From contig JAQGDQ010000762.1 in NCBI GenBank assembly GCA_030141605.1, positions 1 to 36,463 on the forward strand: 36,463 bases of DNA. Reading direction: 5' to 3'. Positions 1 to 22,651 of this stretch are shown one piece after another. How positions within the stretch are numbered: the first letter of the stretch is position 1; every line of letters starts with the position of its first letter. The translations under genes were made by a program, and so were the position numbers. This DNA comes from Tubiluchus corallicola. Lineage: Eukaryota; Priapulida; Priapulimorpha; Priapulimorphida; Tubiluchidae. The notes under the pieces are model-generated. The model searched no databases. It was not told the DNA's origin and saw only the letters and a program-made list of their open reading frames with translations.

Positions 1-267
1 GATGTAAATATGAGAAAATATCTGTCACTATTTGGCTTTCAGTAAGGTATTCGACTCTCAATTTTTCATTAAAATGCATGTAATAGTGCATTTTGTTAAG
101 CGTCAGTAAAACCCAATTCAAAAATTGCAAGCGGGTGGATGTTTTATACAGGTACCTGGGCAGATCAAATGAAATTAGCCTTTATGAAACTAAATTTGCT
201 TGTCAGCTTTAATCGAGTTAAATTACTCTGTAATCTGTATGTCATAGGTCTTGGCGTAATAATGTAA

Positions 268-1868
268 ATAGTATAAGCCCAAATCCTGAAAAAATGTTTC
301 TATAAAGTTCTGCAGGCGTTTTTTGTAAAAGTGGGCAAGATAGCCAATCTTATCAATTTGATTAGGCTGAATCTGAAAAAAAGCAGTTGCTAGCTCGAAA
401 AATTAGCGGAAAAATGCAAAAAACAAAATGGCCGCCACGTTTTGGCACAAGCAAGGTAATGAAAAGAAATTGTCTGAAAATTAGCATTAAAAGGCCATTA
501 TGACATATATTTCAGGGTAGTTGAACCCATTTCTGTCATTTTCATTTCTAAAATGGCGACCGTATTCAAAATGCTAGACTAGATTGACCAGCAAGATTTC
601 TATTGCTAGCATATAAAGGCGACATCACAGTTCTCAGAGCAGATAAGATCATGATTTTGGTGCGTATATGTAATTTTTCAAGGTCAAGGAATCCACGTGT
701 GGTGCTAGGGCAATGATCAATGCCAGGCCAAACAATAACCTGCCTACCATAACAATATCTATCATTCTTCTGGTGTACCCCAACAATGTAGTATATGTTG
801 GAGGAATTGTCACCAAAAAACTTTTCTTTTCTAGTGAACAAGCCTTTATATAATTTGCAAACTAACACCAATGCGCTAGATTTGTCATACAGGAGTACAA
901 CAAAACATTCCAGCACAGGAATGAGTTCAGTTAATAGTTCTGCTCTAGTAATGTTAGTTAAAGGTATAGCAGAGCTGATTTTTTAGAATCAATGGCATTC
1001 GCATTTTCATATAGCGTAAGATACGGCTTTCATAAGCTAACGATTGCTACTTTTTCGGCCTTTTGAAAATGTTGGGGGCATTGGTACTGCACTAAATCAT
1101 TAACCTTTAAAGCCTATAAATGTAGATACTGACATCATCGTCCTATTTATCTTAGGCCAGGCAAAATAGCAAGTATTTTGGCAGCTATTTTAATATGTTA
1201 ACTGACGTTATATCATAGGTGTTTCAGGGCAACAGAAATTGACTCCTTGAAATTGAAAACCTATATTTAGATGCCAAAATCGTCATATTATCTGCGTCAA
1301 CAATTAGGATATGGCTTTTAAAACTATCGACCTAGACAACCATTTTGAAAATTTCGGCCAAATTGGACATTCGATTGGCCTCATATCCAAAATAAATCAC
1401 CGTGATTGGTTTTAACGTTGTGCAAAGTTTTATAACGTAAACGTAAAGAGCAGGTTTTTACCATTCTGTTAGACAATTATCTCGTGATCCTGTCGGCCAT
1501 TTTATTTTTTACTTAATGGGCTGTTTGAATCCACTTTACATTATATTGGGGCTAGTAGCAGCTTTCAGGATTCAAGAAAATCCAGTTAATTGTTTTTTCT
1601 TTGTATTATAAGTCTAATAATGAAACACTAATGTAGCTGCGTAATTATTTCGTTATCGCGTGGTGGCCATTTTGAAAACGGTTGTGCAAAAACTTGGCGG
1701 CAATTTTGTTTTTTTTTGCGTTTTTGACCCCTTCTGATGATTTTTCGCACTAAGAATAGCTTTTTTCGAATTCAGCATAGTCAAATGAATTAGACTGGCT
1801 ATGTCGCCCACTTTTAGAAAAAAACGCCTCCAGGTTCCATTTTTCTGAAAATAGGACTACACTAAAAT
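268..1868. mobile_element. Element with long, diverged terminal inverted repeats, probably a non-autonomous DNA transposon
   Basis: The stretch at 314-450 reads, in reverse complement and with gaps, like 1681-1829. Both contain the order AGGCGTTTTTT, TAAAAGTGGGC, ATAGCCA, GCTGAAT, CGAAAAAT, then ACAAAAT and GCCGCCA. Weaker similarity extends outwards to about 268 and 1868. The interior holds further AAAATGGCC-type words (near 548, 1340, 1495 and 1665), some in tandem, so the unit looks modular. A 116-codon open frame on the minus strand (566-916) lies inside. I do not recognise it as a transposase. No clear target-site duplication is visible. The right end stops about 50 bp from the splice donor of the SLC20-like exon, so the element sits in that gene's intron. 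Identity of the arms is my visual estimate, roughly 70-75%. Confidence 0.6.
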
Positions 1869-1917
1869 ATCTACGCATGTAAATATTCACACAGTGAAAT
1901 TGCACCATTTCGTTTAC

Positions 1918-2134
1918 CTACTAATATAGCACCTAGCGTCTCGAATATGCTTCCCAGTATACAAGCCTGTCGTAGAGTCAGAACCTTTGCACCCACAGAA
2001 GTTCCAAAAGAATTGGCCACATCATTAGCACCAATCGCGAACGCCAAAACGAAAGCAACTATGAAAGAAACCACAACTATCCATAGAGCATCTTCTAGGG
2101 CAACCTCCATGGTGTTTTTTCGACAGTGGCCTCG
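1918..2134 (-). CDS. Sodium-dependent phosphate transporter, SLC20/PiT family: N-terminal exon only
   Basis: Minus-strand exon encoding the first 64 residues of a PiT-type Na+/phosphate symporter of the plasma membrane. The ATG is at 2108-2110. A hydrophobic first membrane segment (residues about 8-26) runs into the family signature [14 protein letters not shown] at 27-40, followed by [16 protein letters not shown]. That matches the N-terminus of animal SLC20A1/SLC20A2 in length and order. The exon ends in phase 1 at 1918 before GTAAAC. A strong 3' splice site (pyrimidine tract plus TTTTTAG) lies only 24 nt upstream of the ATG, at 2135-2136. The exon is therefore preceded either by a 5'UTR intron or by a trans-spliced leader. 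I could not find the next exon, so the gene continues past the left edge. The sequence does not separate SLC20A1 from SLC20A2. Confidence 0.9.
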
Positions 2135-3978
2135 CTAAAAACAGGGGAAAATTTATGTATATAAGGAGCAATGAGTAATCGCCATGGTATAACTATCGTT
2201 TCACCTTCAACGTGTCAGTCCATTAAATGCACGTTATACTGACAGTAATTATTTGAACTGAGATTTTCAATGTGAACTGCTGAAAGTGCTGATTAAACAT
2301 TTGTACGATAATATCTATGTATACTATCACGCATAACACAAAAAATTCACCCACTATTTGAGAACCGACTAAAGAAATTTCCCGCATATCGAAACTTAAA
2401 ATGTCTCAATGAAAACGACCAGATTTCAAAGGGCATTTTACTGACAGGTTACGTGAGCACAATGTGATTAAAATCACCTTTCAGAAAAATATTTATTGTT
2501 TTCAGGTAGATTTTTAAACATTACTCCATCATTCTCCATACAGCGGTTTTTGCACCTATTTCTCTTATATTCTATATGGTTTATTTAATAGCTGATTTCC
2601 AAGTGCACCTTTAGTAGTGGTCTCTCTGCAGTGACTAAAACATTAGTTTTAGTTCATTTTCATTTTAAATATTTTTGTTATTGATATGCACTGGAAACCT
2701 TAATAACCTTGCAGGCTCGCAACCTTTATAAAACACTTTACTGCACTTACCAAACTCGCTCGACCTTTTGTTTCAGGATTTGATATGTATTCGTGTAACT
2801 ACTCACTATTGACTACAATCACACATACTCTTATTAAATTGTATAGATTTTAATGTATTACGATAACAAATTCTAAACGACGACTTCATCACCACACTGA
2901 AAGACAAAAAATGCACATCGGGTAGCCAAATCATAATTATCTGGATCCTCCAAGTAACAGATACATGCTTTCTGTATAAATATGTATGGTCGACCAAAGT
3001 GCAACCTATGTTTGCGTGTTTAACTGTATAAACAAAACGAATAAATACGTAAGCTCGCGCACATCCAATTTTTGTAGAATTTGGATTTCACTTAAATTCA
3101 TATGTGCCTGATTCATTGAGTAGTTCGAAAACAAAAATCATTCGCACATGAGAAAGAACATTGACAAGTTCTGGTCAACTTGTTACCTTTAACAACACAC
3201 AATCATGATGATAATGATAATGATTACAAGAAAAACGGTGACAGCGATAATAACGGCGACGACAGCAGCAGCTAGTCAGTTGCATGAACGCAGTTTTTGT
3301 GCTCAGTTGAATTGTAATGTAGGGTAACATATTACAGATATGGTAGTGATGATGATGATGACGACGACCACGTTACCATAATGATGATGACGCTGGCTTA
3401 CAGGACCTAAACCCCATTACTCCAAGAAATTGTCTGACGCAGGTACACAGGTGAGCAACTTCTTGTTGGCAATCTGGGCAAAGTTATGCATCTCCAACAA
3501 CGAAAAGTACTTTTGGACAGAAACAAAGCAATTCGTTAATGACAGGATGTATTTTAGAAGTAGGCATGTAAATGTTTTGAAACTCCAACTGCAAAAAAAG
3601 TTTGACCAATGCAACTCTAAATTTCAGGGACTGTGCACTGTGTGCTGTCGCAGCCGATAGAGGTGCTTGACATCAACAAATGGGAGTTACGTGTAAGAAC
3701 GCATGGATAGATGAATTTCACTACACAGAATCTTTATAACTGCAATCGCATGAACAGTCATAAATTGTGCTTTGTGCGATAACATACGTTTTCAACTTTG
3801 CAAAAATGAATCTCCAATCAGCATTACTTTTCGAATTTAGTTTTAATGCTTCTAATGAAACTCTCGTCTCAGTAACTACAGGTCCGTAAAATGTGTGTTA
3901 TATAACTTATTTCCGGCCCATATTAAATATAGTTATTATCTGTCTGTCAACTGTTTTTGACTAGTACATGGTTTATAC
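2135..3978. other. Non-coding stretch upstream of the SLC20-like exon, with trinucleotide-rich DNA
   Basis: No convincing exon seen. Two low-complexity blocks rich in GAT/GAC/AAT triplets occur at about 3204-3275 and 3346-3395, for example GATGATGATGATGACGACGA. The first part (2135 to roughly 2300) would be the outron or 5'UTR intron of the SLC20-like gene. Short open frames at 2806-2997 and 3417-3660 have no recognisable domain. The latter could belong to the 5' part of the decayed LINE that follows, but nothing proves it. Confidence 0.5.
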
Positions 3979-5357
3979 ATGCCACCACTCATTTACGTAA
4001 TCGATATCATCTATCGCGATTCCATCCTAAATATCGCTAATCTCTGCTTGGAGACTCATCATTGGTGCTGGCTTCTGTCAAAATTTATATCTATAAGGAA
4101 ACCAGACAAGCCAAGTTACAGCAATTCAGCAAATTACCGACCAATTACTATCTCCTCCTACGTAGCAAACTTATTGAGCGATTAATAACCTCCTGATTAA
4201 GATTTCATTTTTTGACCAACAATACCTTAGACGCTGAGCAGGAGGGTTTTTATCTGGTTAGGTCATACGGAAGAAGACATTTTTCCTCACAGTCAGCGTT
4301 GACTTTGGAAAAGCTTTTGATAGTGTTTGGACAGAAGGACTTTTGTTCAAATTAAGATGTACAAATAAATGTCAGGGGTAAAATGCTGAAACTAATTAAT
4401 AACATACTGTGCAGTGGAAAAATTGTGATGAAGGTGAACAATTTTTCTTCGCCTGAGTACAACTGTGTTTTGGGAATGGTCAGTACTTTCAGCGCTTCTT
4501 TTCATATTGTATGTAGCAGATATGTTTGAAAATGTGCATCTTGAAGTGAAAACATTTAAATATGCAGAAGATAGTACGTTTCACGTAAGCAAGAATAATA
4601 ACAACGATTGTATAAAAGCTGCGCAAGAGTGTTGCACACTTTGTACAAAATTGGTGTAAAGAATGGAGTTTGAAAAAACTACATTGCCAAATAAAACAGA
4701 AGTTCTGCTAGTGGGCAAATGGAATGAACAGAATTAGCCAGCACATTTAAAAATGTGAACAAAAGAAATTATGTATACCAAAGAGAGCAGTGTTAGGGAT
4801 CACGAATGACAATAAACTAACTTTTGAAAAACACACAAATCAGATTCGACAGAGAACTTGGCGCCGCTGCTTTAATATCAAGAAAGTGTCGCAAATAAGT
4901 GCAGAAAAGCGGGCAGAGGTTATCTGCAGTGATTAACTTGTTTAAAACAACGGTACTGCCAATAATTTTGCACGCAGCTGCTGCAGGTTTTCAAGAAAGC
5001 ACTCTTACTTTAAAGACACTATATGATGCGTTGACAGTTGCTGTAGGAGCAGGTTTTCATTCGGCAAGGAATTATTTTGAGTTCATCTGTGATTTACCTC
5101 CCTTGGACATTATGGCGAACTTGATTACACTAGAATTTATCCTGAAAGCCTTAAGTACCGACCATGATGATCGTATGAGGAAAAGAATAGTTAATATTGA
5201 CAACTGCATGGGAAGAAACCGCCAAATATATAAACAATTTTTAAAATGTCATACTGCGAGAGTAAAACAATACTTGAGGTTTGCAAGTGACAATAGTGTT
5301 CAGCCAGTAAGTTTTAATGAGATACCTGCAAACAATTTTAAATATACAAACACGTAA
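3979..5357 (+). mobile_element. Decayed non-LTR retrotransposon (LINE), reverse-transcriptase ORF fragments
   Basis: Several broken plus-strand frames line up in the order of a LINE ORF2. First comes a segment with IRKPDKPSY and NYRPITISS (4090-4160). It is followed by VDFGKAFDSVW (about 4285-4330), the RT block with the first catalytic aspartate. Next is SVLSALLFILYVADMF (4480-4530). FKYAEDSTF follows at 4555-4580, where the usual YADD catalytic pair reads YAED. Then come WCKEWSLK (about 4650-4675) and a C-terminal block LFKTTVLPIILHAAA (4930-4980) with KTLYDALTVAVGAGFHS after it. The copy has frameshifts near 4175, 4300, 4660 and 4900 and in-frame stops, so it cannot be active. The overall motif style resembles Jockey/CR1-group elements, but I cannot assign a clade. 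Ends and target-site duplication were not located. Confidence 0.85.
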
Positions 5358-7520
5358 TGTCAGAGTATTGCGCCTAGTTTTTATATCGGTTAAATTATGT
5401 AGAGAACCCCGTTATGAAAATGTGGAACAGAAGTTCAACTCCAGACCTCCTTTAGTATAAAATGTCCTTTTGTAACTGCAGAGCTGCAGTTATGATTAAT
5501 GGCGTAACTAGGAGGATGAAACCTGACAAATAAAATAGTAAAAAATGACAGAAACATAATTAAAGCTTTTACTGCTGTAATACGAAACAGATTTATTATG
5601 CATACTTGCAGTAAATAACCTAATGTAAGCATTGTAATTTTACTAAACTTTTTAAATATAATTGCCGCATATAAACACCGAACGATATCTGTATACACAA
5701 AGTTATCAAACTGTGTTTATATGTTTTGGTAAAGTTGGAAGTTTATCTCAAACGCAAATAAGTTAACGTGCCAAAATATGAATAGATAATTTTTAGCGTT
5801 GTAATACGAAAATCATTTGCCATAATCATTTGCAAATGTAAATATCATGTATATTATGAAAATGTTTAAAATTAAATAGAGTTTAAGCAGTTGCAGAAGG
5901 GAAGGGAAAGATACGCAATATTTCTCATTTATTTTGTTAAACAACTAATAAAGCTGATAGAATTTTGATAAAATGTAATTATGTTATTTAACTGAGCTAA
6001 CAGTAACTAACAAGTTAAACTACACACCTGCAAACAGAGGCACATCTGTAAATATTTATATATTTTCAATAAAAGATATATTATCGTCATCATCATCATC
6101 ATTGCTATATCAGTGCTTGATCACTGGATGGTATAGTCATAGCATATATACGCCTGTATTATCACCTACACAATAAATTGAATTAGTTTTCACAAATGGA
6201 AGCTGTAAATGTGATACTTAAAGCACGTGCAATGTTATATGGCTTACGCTTGATGTGATATTTAAAAGCGTATGTAATTTAGGTGATTTTCACCAGTACA
6301 TGCAATCAATTAACATGTAGGCCTAACAATACATTTGTACATGAAACGGGCTTTAGTAATTCATCCACTATAGTGGTTACTATACGGGAGTGATTCTCAA
6401 ATCAACTGTAATTTCAAGATGTTAAATTTATTCGAACTAAGTTTTGCTGGTTCTACGAATACTTTTATGAAAGCTACGAGCAGTTTCATGACGTATTGTC
6501 CCTCCAACGATTGAACCTCTCTATACCTGCCGAGTACAGCATTCGGCGCTCAGTTGTGCTAAGTGACAATATGCCATATGCTACTTAAAAGTTAATACTG
6601 TAGTCTAAAGCCCCTCAGTTTTTCGCTGGTCAGCCTTCCTTTTGTCGTAATCGTATGGCATGCAATGCATGGTTAAAGTGCAATGCGTTCTTAACTGTGA
6701 AACATGGCAGTCAAGACAGCGCGCTAATGGCTAAAAAGTGACATTAAGAGTGTAAACTTTTTTAGCATTAAACAGTATGACAGGAACAATACTGACTAAA
6801 TTTGACCCATTGCATTCTTCATTATTCTGAGGCTTTAATTTTCCATGAATCAACATAAACTAAAAGCAGAAAACGATAAAAGATAAAACAATACTTATTT
6901 AATTGGTTTGAAATAACATTAAACAGTCCACTTGGAGTTGTACATAATGGGGCGCAGACCAAGTGATCACAATAATTATTGTAAGCCAAAACACTAAGCA
7001 ATTAAATAAACATGATCGAATTTAGTTAGTTAACAGATAACGATTTTAGACGCTACAACTTCCTAAACATAAAGCTAAAGGATGACACGCATTCAGTTAA
7101 ACAACACCTTACAACATGCCCAGTTGACAATCAATATACTTGAAAAAAGTAAAACGAAATTTGTGAAAATTAAATTTATCTAAACTTGATAAACTTCAAG
7201 AGTGGTATCAAGAATGACAAAAACTTGTCACTATATCTAGGTACTGTTCACTATAATACAGAAATTTAGAAAATCTTAATGATAACAATAACACTGTTTA
7301 GTAAAACTATTTTTGCTGTAATACAATGTACCACAACAATATACAATAGTAAAAGTCAACGAAATATAATGCAGTTAACAACATTTCTCTCTGAAGTATT
7401 ATTTGCATAAACTTCTGATGTGCACAATTATGATGAACTAGTTTTACTTATTATTAAAATGAGGTGTACAGCAGATGTTCAGATGATCGTAAATGGCAAG
7501 GAAAATTAGCCAAGATTCAC
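5358..7520. other. Gene-poor interval between the LINE relic and the MIB1 3' end
   Basis: No exon, RNA gene or conserved motif recognised. The only regular element is a short (CAT)n run near 6086-6101. The 87-codon minus-strand frame at 5435-5698 is AT-driven and featureless. Part of the right side may belong to the MIB1 transcript if its 3'UTR is long. Confidence 0.4.
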
Positions 7521-7526
7521 TTTATT
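7521..7526 (-). promoter_or_regulatory. Candidate polyadenylation signal of MIB1 (AATAAA)
   Basis: This is the first canonical AATAAA on the minus strand after the MIB1 stop codon, about 1.3 kb downstream. An ATTAAA variant occurs earlier at 8114-8119. Either site could end the transcript, and the sequence alone does not decide between them. The stretch 7527-8815 is therefore a putative 3'UTR. Confidence 0.3.
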
Positions 7527-8815
7527 AGTAATACTGTTACAACAAATATTAACTTATAAATTGGTAACTGTGGAACACCACAGATTAGCAAAATGGTATA
7601 ACACACTAAGAATATGCTTTTATCAAATTAAGACGTTTGTTCGAACCAACATATAATATATATATACACATACTAATTATCCTGAAACATACTGATTCAA
7701 AACATCCTCTATGGATCACACAAAATATACTCAAAATGGCCTTTATGAATGACAATACTACAAAGTACAACACTTAACTGAGCACAACAACAGATGAGCT
7801 ACTTAATAACTCAATGTTGAATACTGGCTAATGGCTACGTAAAATATCCAACGTACAAGTTGAAAATGAAATAACAATACTGGCAACTATTAATAATAGG
7901 TTTTTAACATCTTCTCTAACTTCTAACGGTGTCTACAAAAATTGGCTTATATTTCTGTTAAAAACATAAAGCTAAATTGTAATGCATTATAGTCAAAAGG
8001 CTTTAAACATAAAACAACTAATTAAAATCTTGAGGCTCACTATAGCTGAATTTAAATTTTATCCCTACATAGTATATAGCTGTGTTTTGCAATGTTCCAC
8101 AAGTCATAGTTACTTTAATTAAACCAAAAAAGGAAAATGAAACTACACACTTAAAAAACTTGTAAACTGCGGCTATTTAACCTTGATTTCCTCAACACGT
8201 AGAGTAATACAAATTAAGAGTTAACTCGTCTTCAAATAAATCAGATAGGTAGGTGGATTTATCCTGTTTTCTTCTGTATATTAAATAATCAGCCAGTCCT
8301 AAGAAAACTAAAGCTACCTGTCTAAAACGTGTAGCAAACTAGCACTCAAGTTCAGTGGAGTTTTCATGTTTGTTTTTTACAAGAGAAACCTTATCACTTA
8401 GCTGTTAATTTCATATTACCTACTTGGGCAGATCATGAGGATGTGAGATTCTGACTGGCTAACTGGTTAGAGACAAACTCATTGCAGCAGCTATTGGTTG
8501 TGGTTTAGTTCAGCACAGTTAATTATGTTCAAACTATAAAGATATAAATAAATTTTGTCAGCAACAAACACTATGACCTTCAAAATTGATTAAAAACAGA
8601 AAGCAGGTTCTAATAAACATAATTCAACTTGTGAAACACTAGCAAACAGTACAGCATATCAGTATTTTCAGTACAGCATTTGCAGTTTCAGCAGGCACAC
8701 TTAGGCACATATGTTCAGTCCTTTTTCAAAAGGAGCTTAATGGCTTTGCGTGAACATACCTTTGAAAAATAAGCAAAAATAAAATTAAGATTGATATAAA
8801 TTATTTCATAACAAC

Positions 8816-17464
<8,649 letters not shown>

Positions 17465-17469
17465 CAAAA

Positions 17470-17472
<3 letters not shown>
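17465..17472 (+). CDS. SEC61B: Candidate SEC61B exon 1, carrying only the initiator codon
   Basis: SEC61B exon 2 begins in phase 0 with CCT (Pro), while animal Sec61-beta proteins start Met-Pro, so exon 1 should end with ATG. At 17465-17472 the sequence is TATTTTAG|CAAAAATG|GTAATT: a 3' splice site, five bases, the ATG in a good context (AAAATGG), then a donor. If real, the genomic exon is 8 nt and would need a trans-spliced leader as its 5' end. A rival is ATG|GTAATG at 17686-17690, without a nearby acceptor. The choice is unproven. Confidence 0.4.
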
Positions 17473-19248
<1,776 letters not shown>

Positions 19249-19650
19249 AATTAACTACTTATTTTTTACTTGCAATGTACTAGTTTACCTATCATATAAG
19301 CAGTCACTTATGCTGCCATTCGTGAATTCAGAATGTCATGAAACTGAACTTATATGACCTTACTGTGGATATGCTGCTTGAAACTACAATGTTTATTGTA
19401 CTGATCTTTAACTGTTGCAGATATTGTACTTTTTTAACTATCTGCCATTAAAATTGTTGCTTTGTGAAATGGTCGCTGTTGGCTTAAATTGTGTAAACAG
19501 GAACTGCAAAGATATCAACATGATATTTAGTAATTTAATGTACTGTGTTCTTTGCAGGTCTCATTAATATTTTTAGAGTAGTAACGGTACTGTTACAGAG
19601 TTATGTTTTTGAATATTTCCAAGCATTCCAACACTATATTCTAACAAAAT

Positions 19651-19656
19651 AATAAA
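19651..19656 (+). promoter_or_regulatory. Candidate SEC61B polyadenylation signal (AATAAA)
   Basis: AATAAA about 400 nt after the stop, followed by GT-rich CAATGGTGTTTTAAG. A second AATAAA lies at about 19678-19683. No earlier canonical signal was seen after the stop codon. Confidence 0.45.
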
Positions 19657-19683
19657 TACAATGGTGTTTTAAGAAGTTAATAA

Positions 19684-22357
19684 AATAATATTGTTCTTTA
19701 TATTATCTAGATGTCATAAAGTATCTGTACAGTATTATTTATATAATATGGTCATGTACAATTCACCCACATATAATCTATACTACATGAACATTCCTTC
19801 ACGCAAGCTGGTAATCTTGAAGTGCAAATAATGGATGTTGTAATAAAAATGGCCCAAGGTTTTTTCCAATTTCTTGGCAAGATATTGCCTAATTGGAATG
19901 ATCAATTTCACCATTAGTATTTCGTTCAATGCAAATCTTTTTCATTAAAATTTCTGGCACTTTGTTGATCATTTCTTTCTTGTTCCAGGTATGTGTTTTT
20001 CTTTGACACTCTCAAATAGTTTTAAAAATAAATTTTTCTAGCGGTTGTTTGGTGCATGTTTGTGCAAAATTCAGGCTGGTAGTTCTTGAAAAGTGTGTTC
20101 TATGGTTTCCAGCAAACAAAATTACAAAATGTCCAAGATATCCACAGCAGAATGAGCTTTCAGGTGACACTTCACCTGTCGTAGTCCTGTTATCTGCATT
20201 TCAACCAGTTCCCATGCTTTTTAGGAACCATTACATAATACGTACATAGTAAGCTCCCTGGAATGTTTCAGCGATGATCAGCTTGGATCATTGTCCGAAG
20301 CTGAAGAATTTAAGGGTTGGACCAAAAATCTTTCATGTTTATTCATAAGCATTGGTAGCATCAGTGTGGTAATTTTCAAGAGAAATTTGTTTGTTGAATT
20401 TTTTGGAAAATTGTCACCAAAAGTCCTGCTGCTTAATCTATTGTTCACGTCAATAATCTATGCATAATATCAGGTGGTGCGAAAAAGTGCGGAAGTGTTG
20501 AACAGGATATTATAAGAAAATAATGGAATCTTGAAAATTACCACACTGATGCTACCAATGCTTACGAATAAACATGAAAGATTTTTGGTCCAACCCTTAA
20601 ATTTGTCCAAAGATGAAGAAGCTTTAAAACAAGTCAAAAAAATTAGTCGGAAAAAAGTTTGTGCGTCACTATTGTTATGTACAGCAAGTGCTCTATGTGT
20701 CTGCCATTTTCACTGCAAATTAGATGAAGGCATTTCTTTCAACAGCTTATACAGTACTTACTTCTTTAAGGGTAATTGAACCCAACACTCAGTTTATGTC
20801 TTTAGTTCCATTGCATTAGACGTCTCATACACGTGCTTTTGGAGGGAATTCCAGATCCATAGTGCAAAGAATAGTCCTTTCATTACAACAAATCTTTACC
20901 CGGCCGTACTTTATTTTCTTATAGGTCAAGACCACGAAGTAAACTGGTTGATTGCTTTGTTTTTTTATGCCAGGTATTGAGTGCTTTATACTTCAATGTG
21001 GCTGCAATTTCAATTGATGAGAACCTGACTTTGTTCCATCATTTAGTTTTTTAACAAGCAAAAGTTTTTTAGCTGTAACGTAAAAATTGCTGTAGCTTTA
21101 AAGTTGTTACTTTTACAGCTAAAAGTAACATACTATAATATCATGCCATGAAATTTGAACTTTGTAGCACACTTGCTTCTTGTGTTAGTGTAGTCTAAAC
21201 TTTTTTTCTGCACCATACGATATAAACATACCAACTAGTGCCTTTTCTGACAATATAGAAAACTTTTTTGTACTATGAAAATCCAAAAACTTGACTGCAA
21301 TGTTTGTTAAGCTTTTCTTATTGGTATAAGTAACAGCATAGAAGTAACAATTCCGTAATTAACCCATGGAGAATTGTAGAGAAAAAATATTTGAAATTCA
21401 TTTAGTGAGTCAATATTTCACATTAAGCAAGATGTTGTTGATAATATCATAATGACAAGTCTACAGTCTGCAATGCATACAATCTTATTAGTACACTCGT
21501 ACAATGCATTTTCGCTTATTAACAGTGTTTGTTTACAAACATTATCAGCCTGGTTGCTGATAATAAACATGTAATTCCTAAACAAAGGTTTGTTCGGTGA
21601 CTCTTGGCTGAAGTCAGCATTTTATAATATTACTGAAAATTAGTCTCTTATTTACTAACTTGACAATGATTTTCTTATTCATAAATACATATTTCTCATT
21701 CATAAATATGACATCAAAATGTGATAGAATGATTAAATATGAAGGAAACAGTTGCTACTTGAAGATTATAAAAATATAATTTTGTTCATAGAAATGTTTT
21801 GCACACATGCCAGAAAGTGCTTTGCCAGATGTGGAATTCGCTATGTATAATATATACTATATATTATAATAAGAGGTGTTGTTAACAAAAATGCATTAAA
21901 TTTCAGGAATGCACTGTATATACTAAATTGAAAATAATGCAAACCCAACATAATAAGTTACTACTACCAATAATATTCATTAAATTTGAAAAAAATGAAA
22001 TATGCAGTTTAACAATAATAGCACTTCACTTGAATACTATTGTTACCATTCATAGAAATGCCATAACAGTATTTTACTATACTGTTCTAAATAAAAGCAT
22101 AAGAGCATTGATTTTATTTTAGCAACAACAAAATTCCTTGCGTAAAATTCTTTTCAAACTTGCTTATGAAGTAAAAATTAAGAAAAAAGAGACGTAGTTA
22201 AACAAGGGAAAGCGTTATACGGTATCTTGCTTGCAGATCAACTGTGCTAATTGCTACTTGTTACTTGTCAAAATTTTTAAAAATAATTTCATGGCAACTT
22301 AGATGTCAGCACATATCATACAGAACAAAGGGGAACTCATTTATAACAATGATATCA
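19684..22357. other. Tail-to-tail interval between SEC61B and GPD2
   Basis: No gene recognised. It contains the 74-bp inverted repeat pair (20307-20603) and an AT-rich near-palindrome at about 21846-21872. Open frames at 20049-20249 and 20531-20779 have no known domain. The latter overlaps an arm of the inverted repeat. Confidence 0.5.
20307..20603. repeat. Near-perfect 74-bp inverted repeat with a 149-bp spacer, flanked by an 18-bp imperfect direct repeat
   Basis: Arm 20307-20380 is the reverse complement of 20530-20603 at 73 of 74 positions. Just outside the arms, 20291-20308 (TTGTCCGAAGCTGAAGAA) and 20603-20620 (TTGTCCAAAGATGAAGAA) match directly at 16 of 18. The last two bases of the former and the first base of the latter overlap the arm ends. 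The direct repeat could be a long target-site duplication or the trace of an inverted duplication. The spacer has no recognisable coding content. The structure is downstream of SEC61B and outside any exon I can define. Confidence 0.9.
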
Positions 22358-22363
22358 TTTATT
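22358..22363 (-). promoter_or_regulatory. Candidate GPD2 polyadenylation signal (AATAAA)
   Basis: First canonical signal after the GPD2 stop, about 290 nt downstream on the minus strand. It is followed by a T/GT-rich stretch reading TTTGTTCTGTATGATATG. This gives a 3'UTR of about 22340-22651. Confidence 0.5.
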
Positions 22364-22651
22364 GGAGCACAGCAAAAGTAACAATTTAAATAACGCAACA
22401 GAACTGACTACGAGAAATCTAACAAACAATATGAGATCAACTGACACTAAAATCGTCAACAAATAACAACAAAACAAAAGCAAATAAAATATACTGTAAT
22501 ATAACTACAAGCTGATACGACGTCCGACATCACAGAAACACAGGAATGATGTTACAATAATTTTAGAATTTTATAAGCATGATTATAGATTATGATCTAT
22601 GTGCATAAAATAGCAGTTAAACAATAAGAACACACACACTTGCTGCTGCCT

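Noticed and set aside
566-916. 116-codon minus-strand frame as a gene
   Set aside because: It lies inside the inverted-repeat element, has no recognised domain and no splice context. Kept only as a note in that element.
1947-2138. 63-codon plus-strand frame
   Set aside because: Antisense shadow of the SLC20-like exon.
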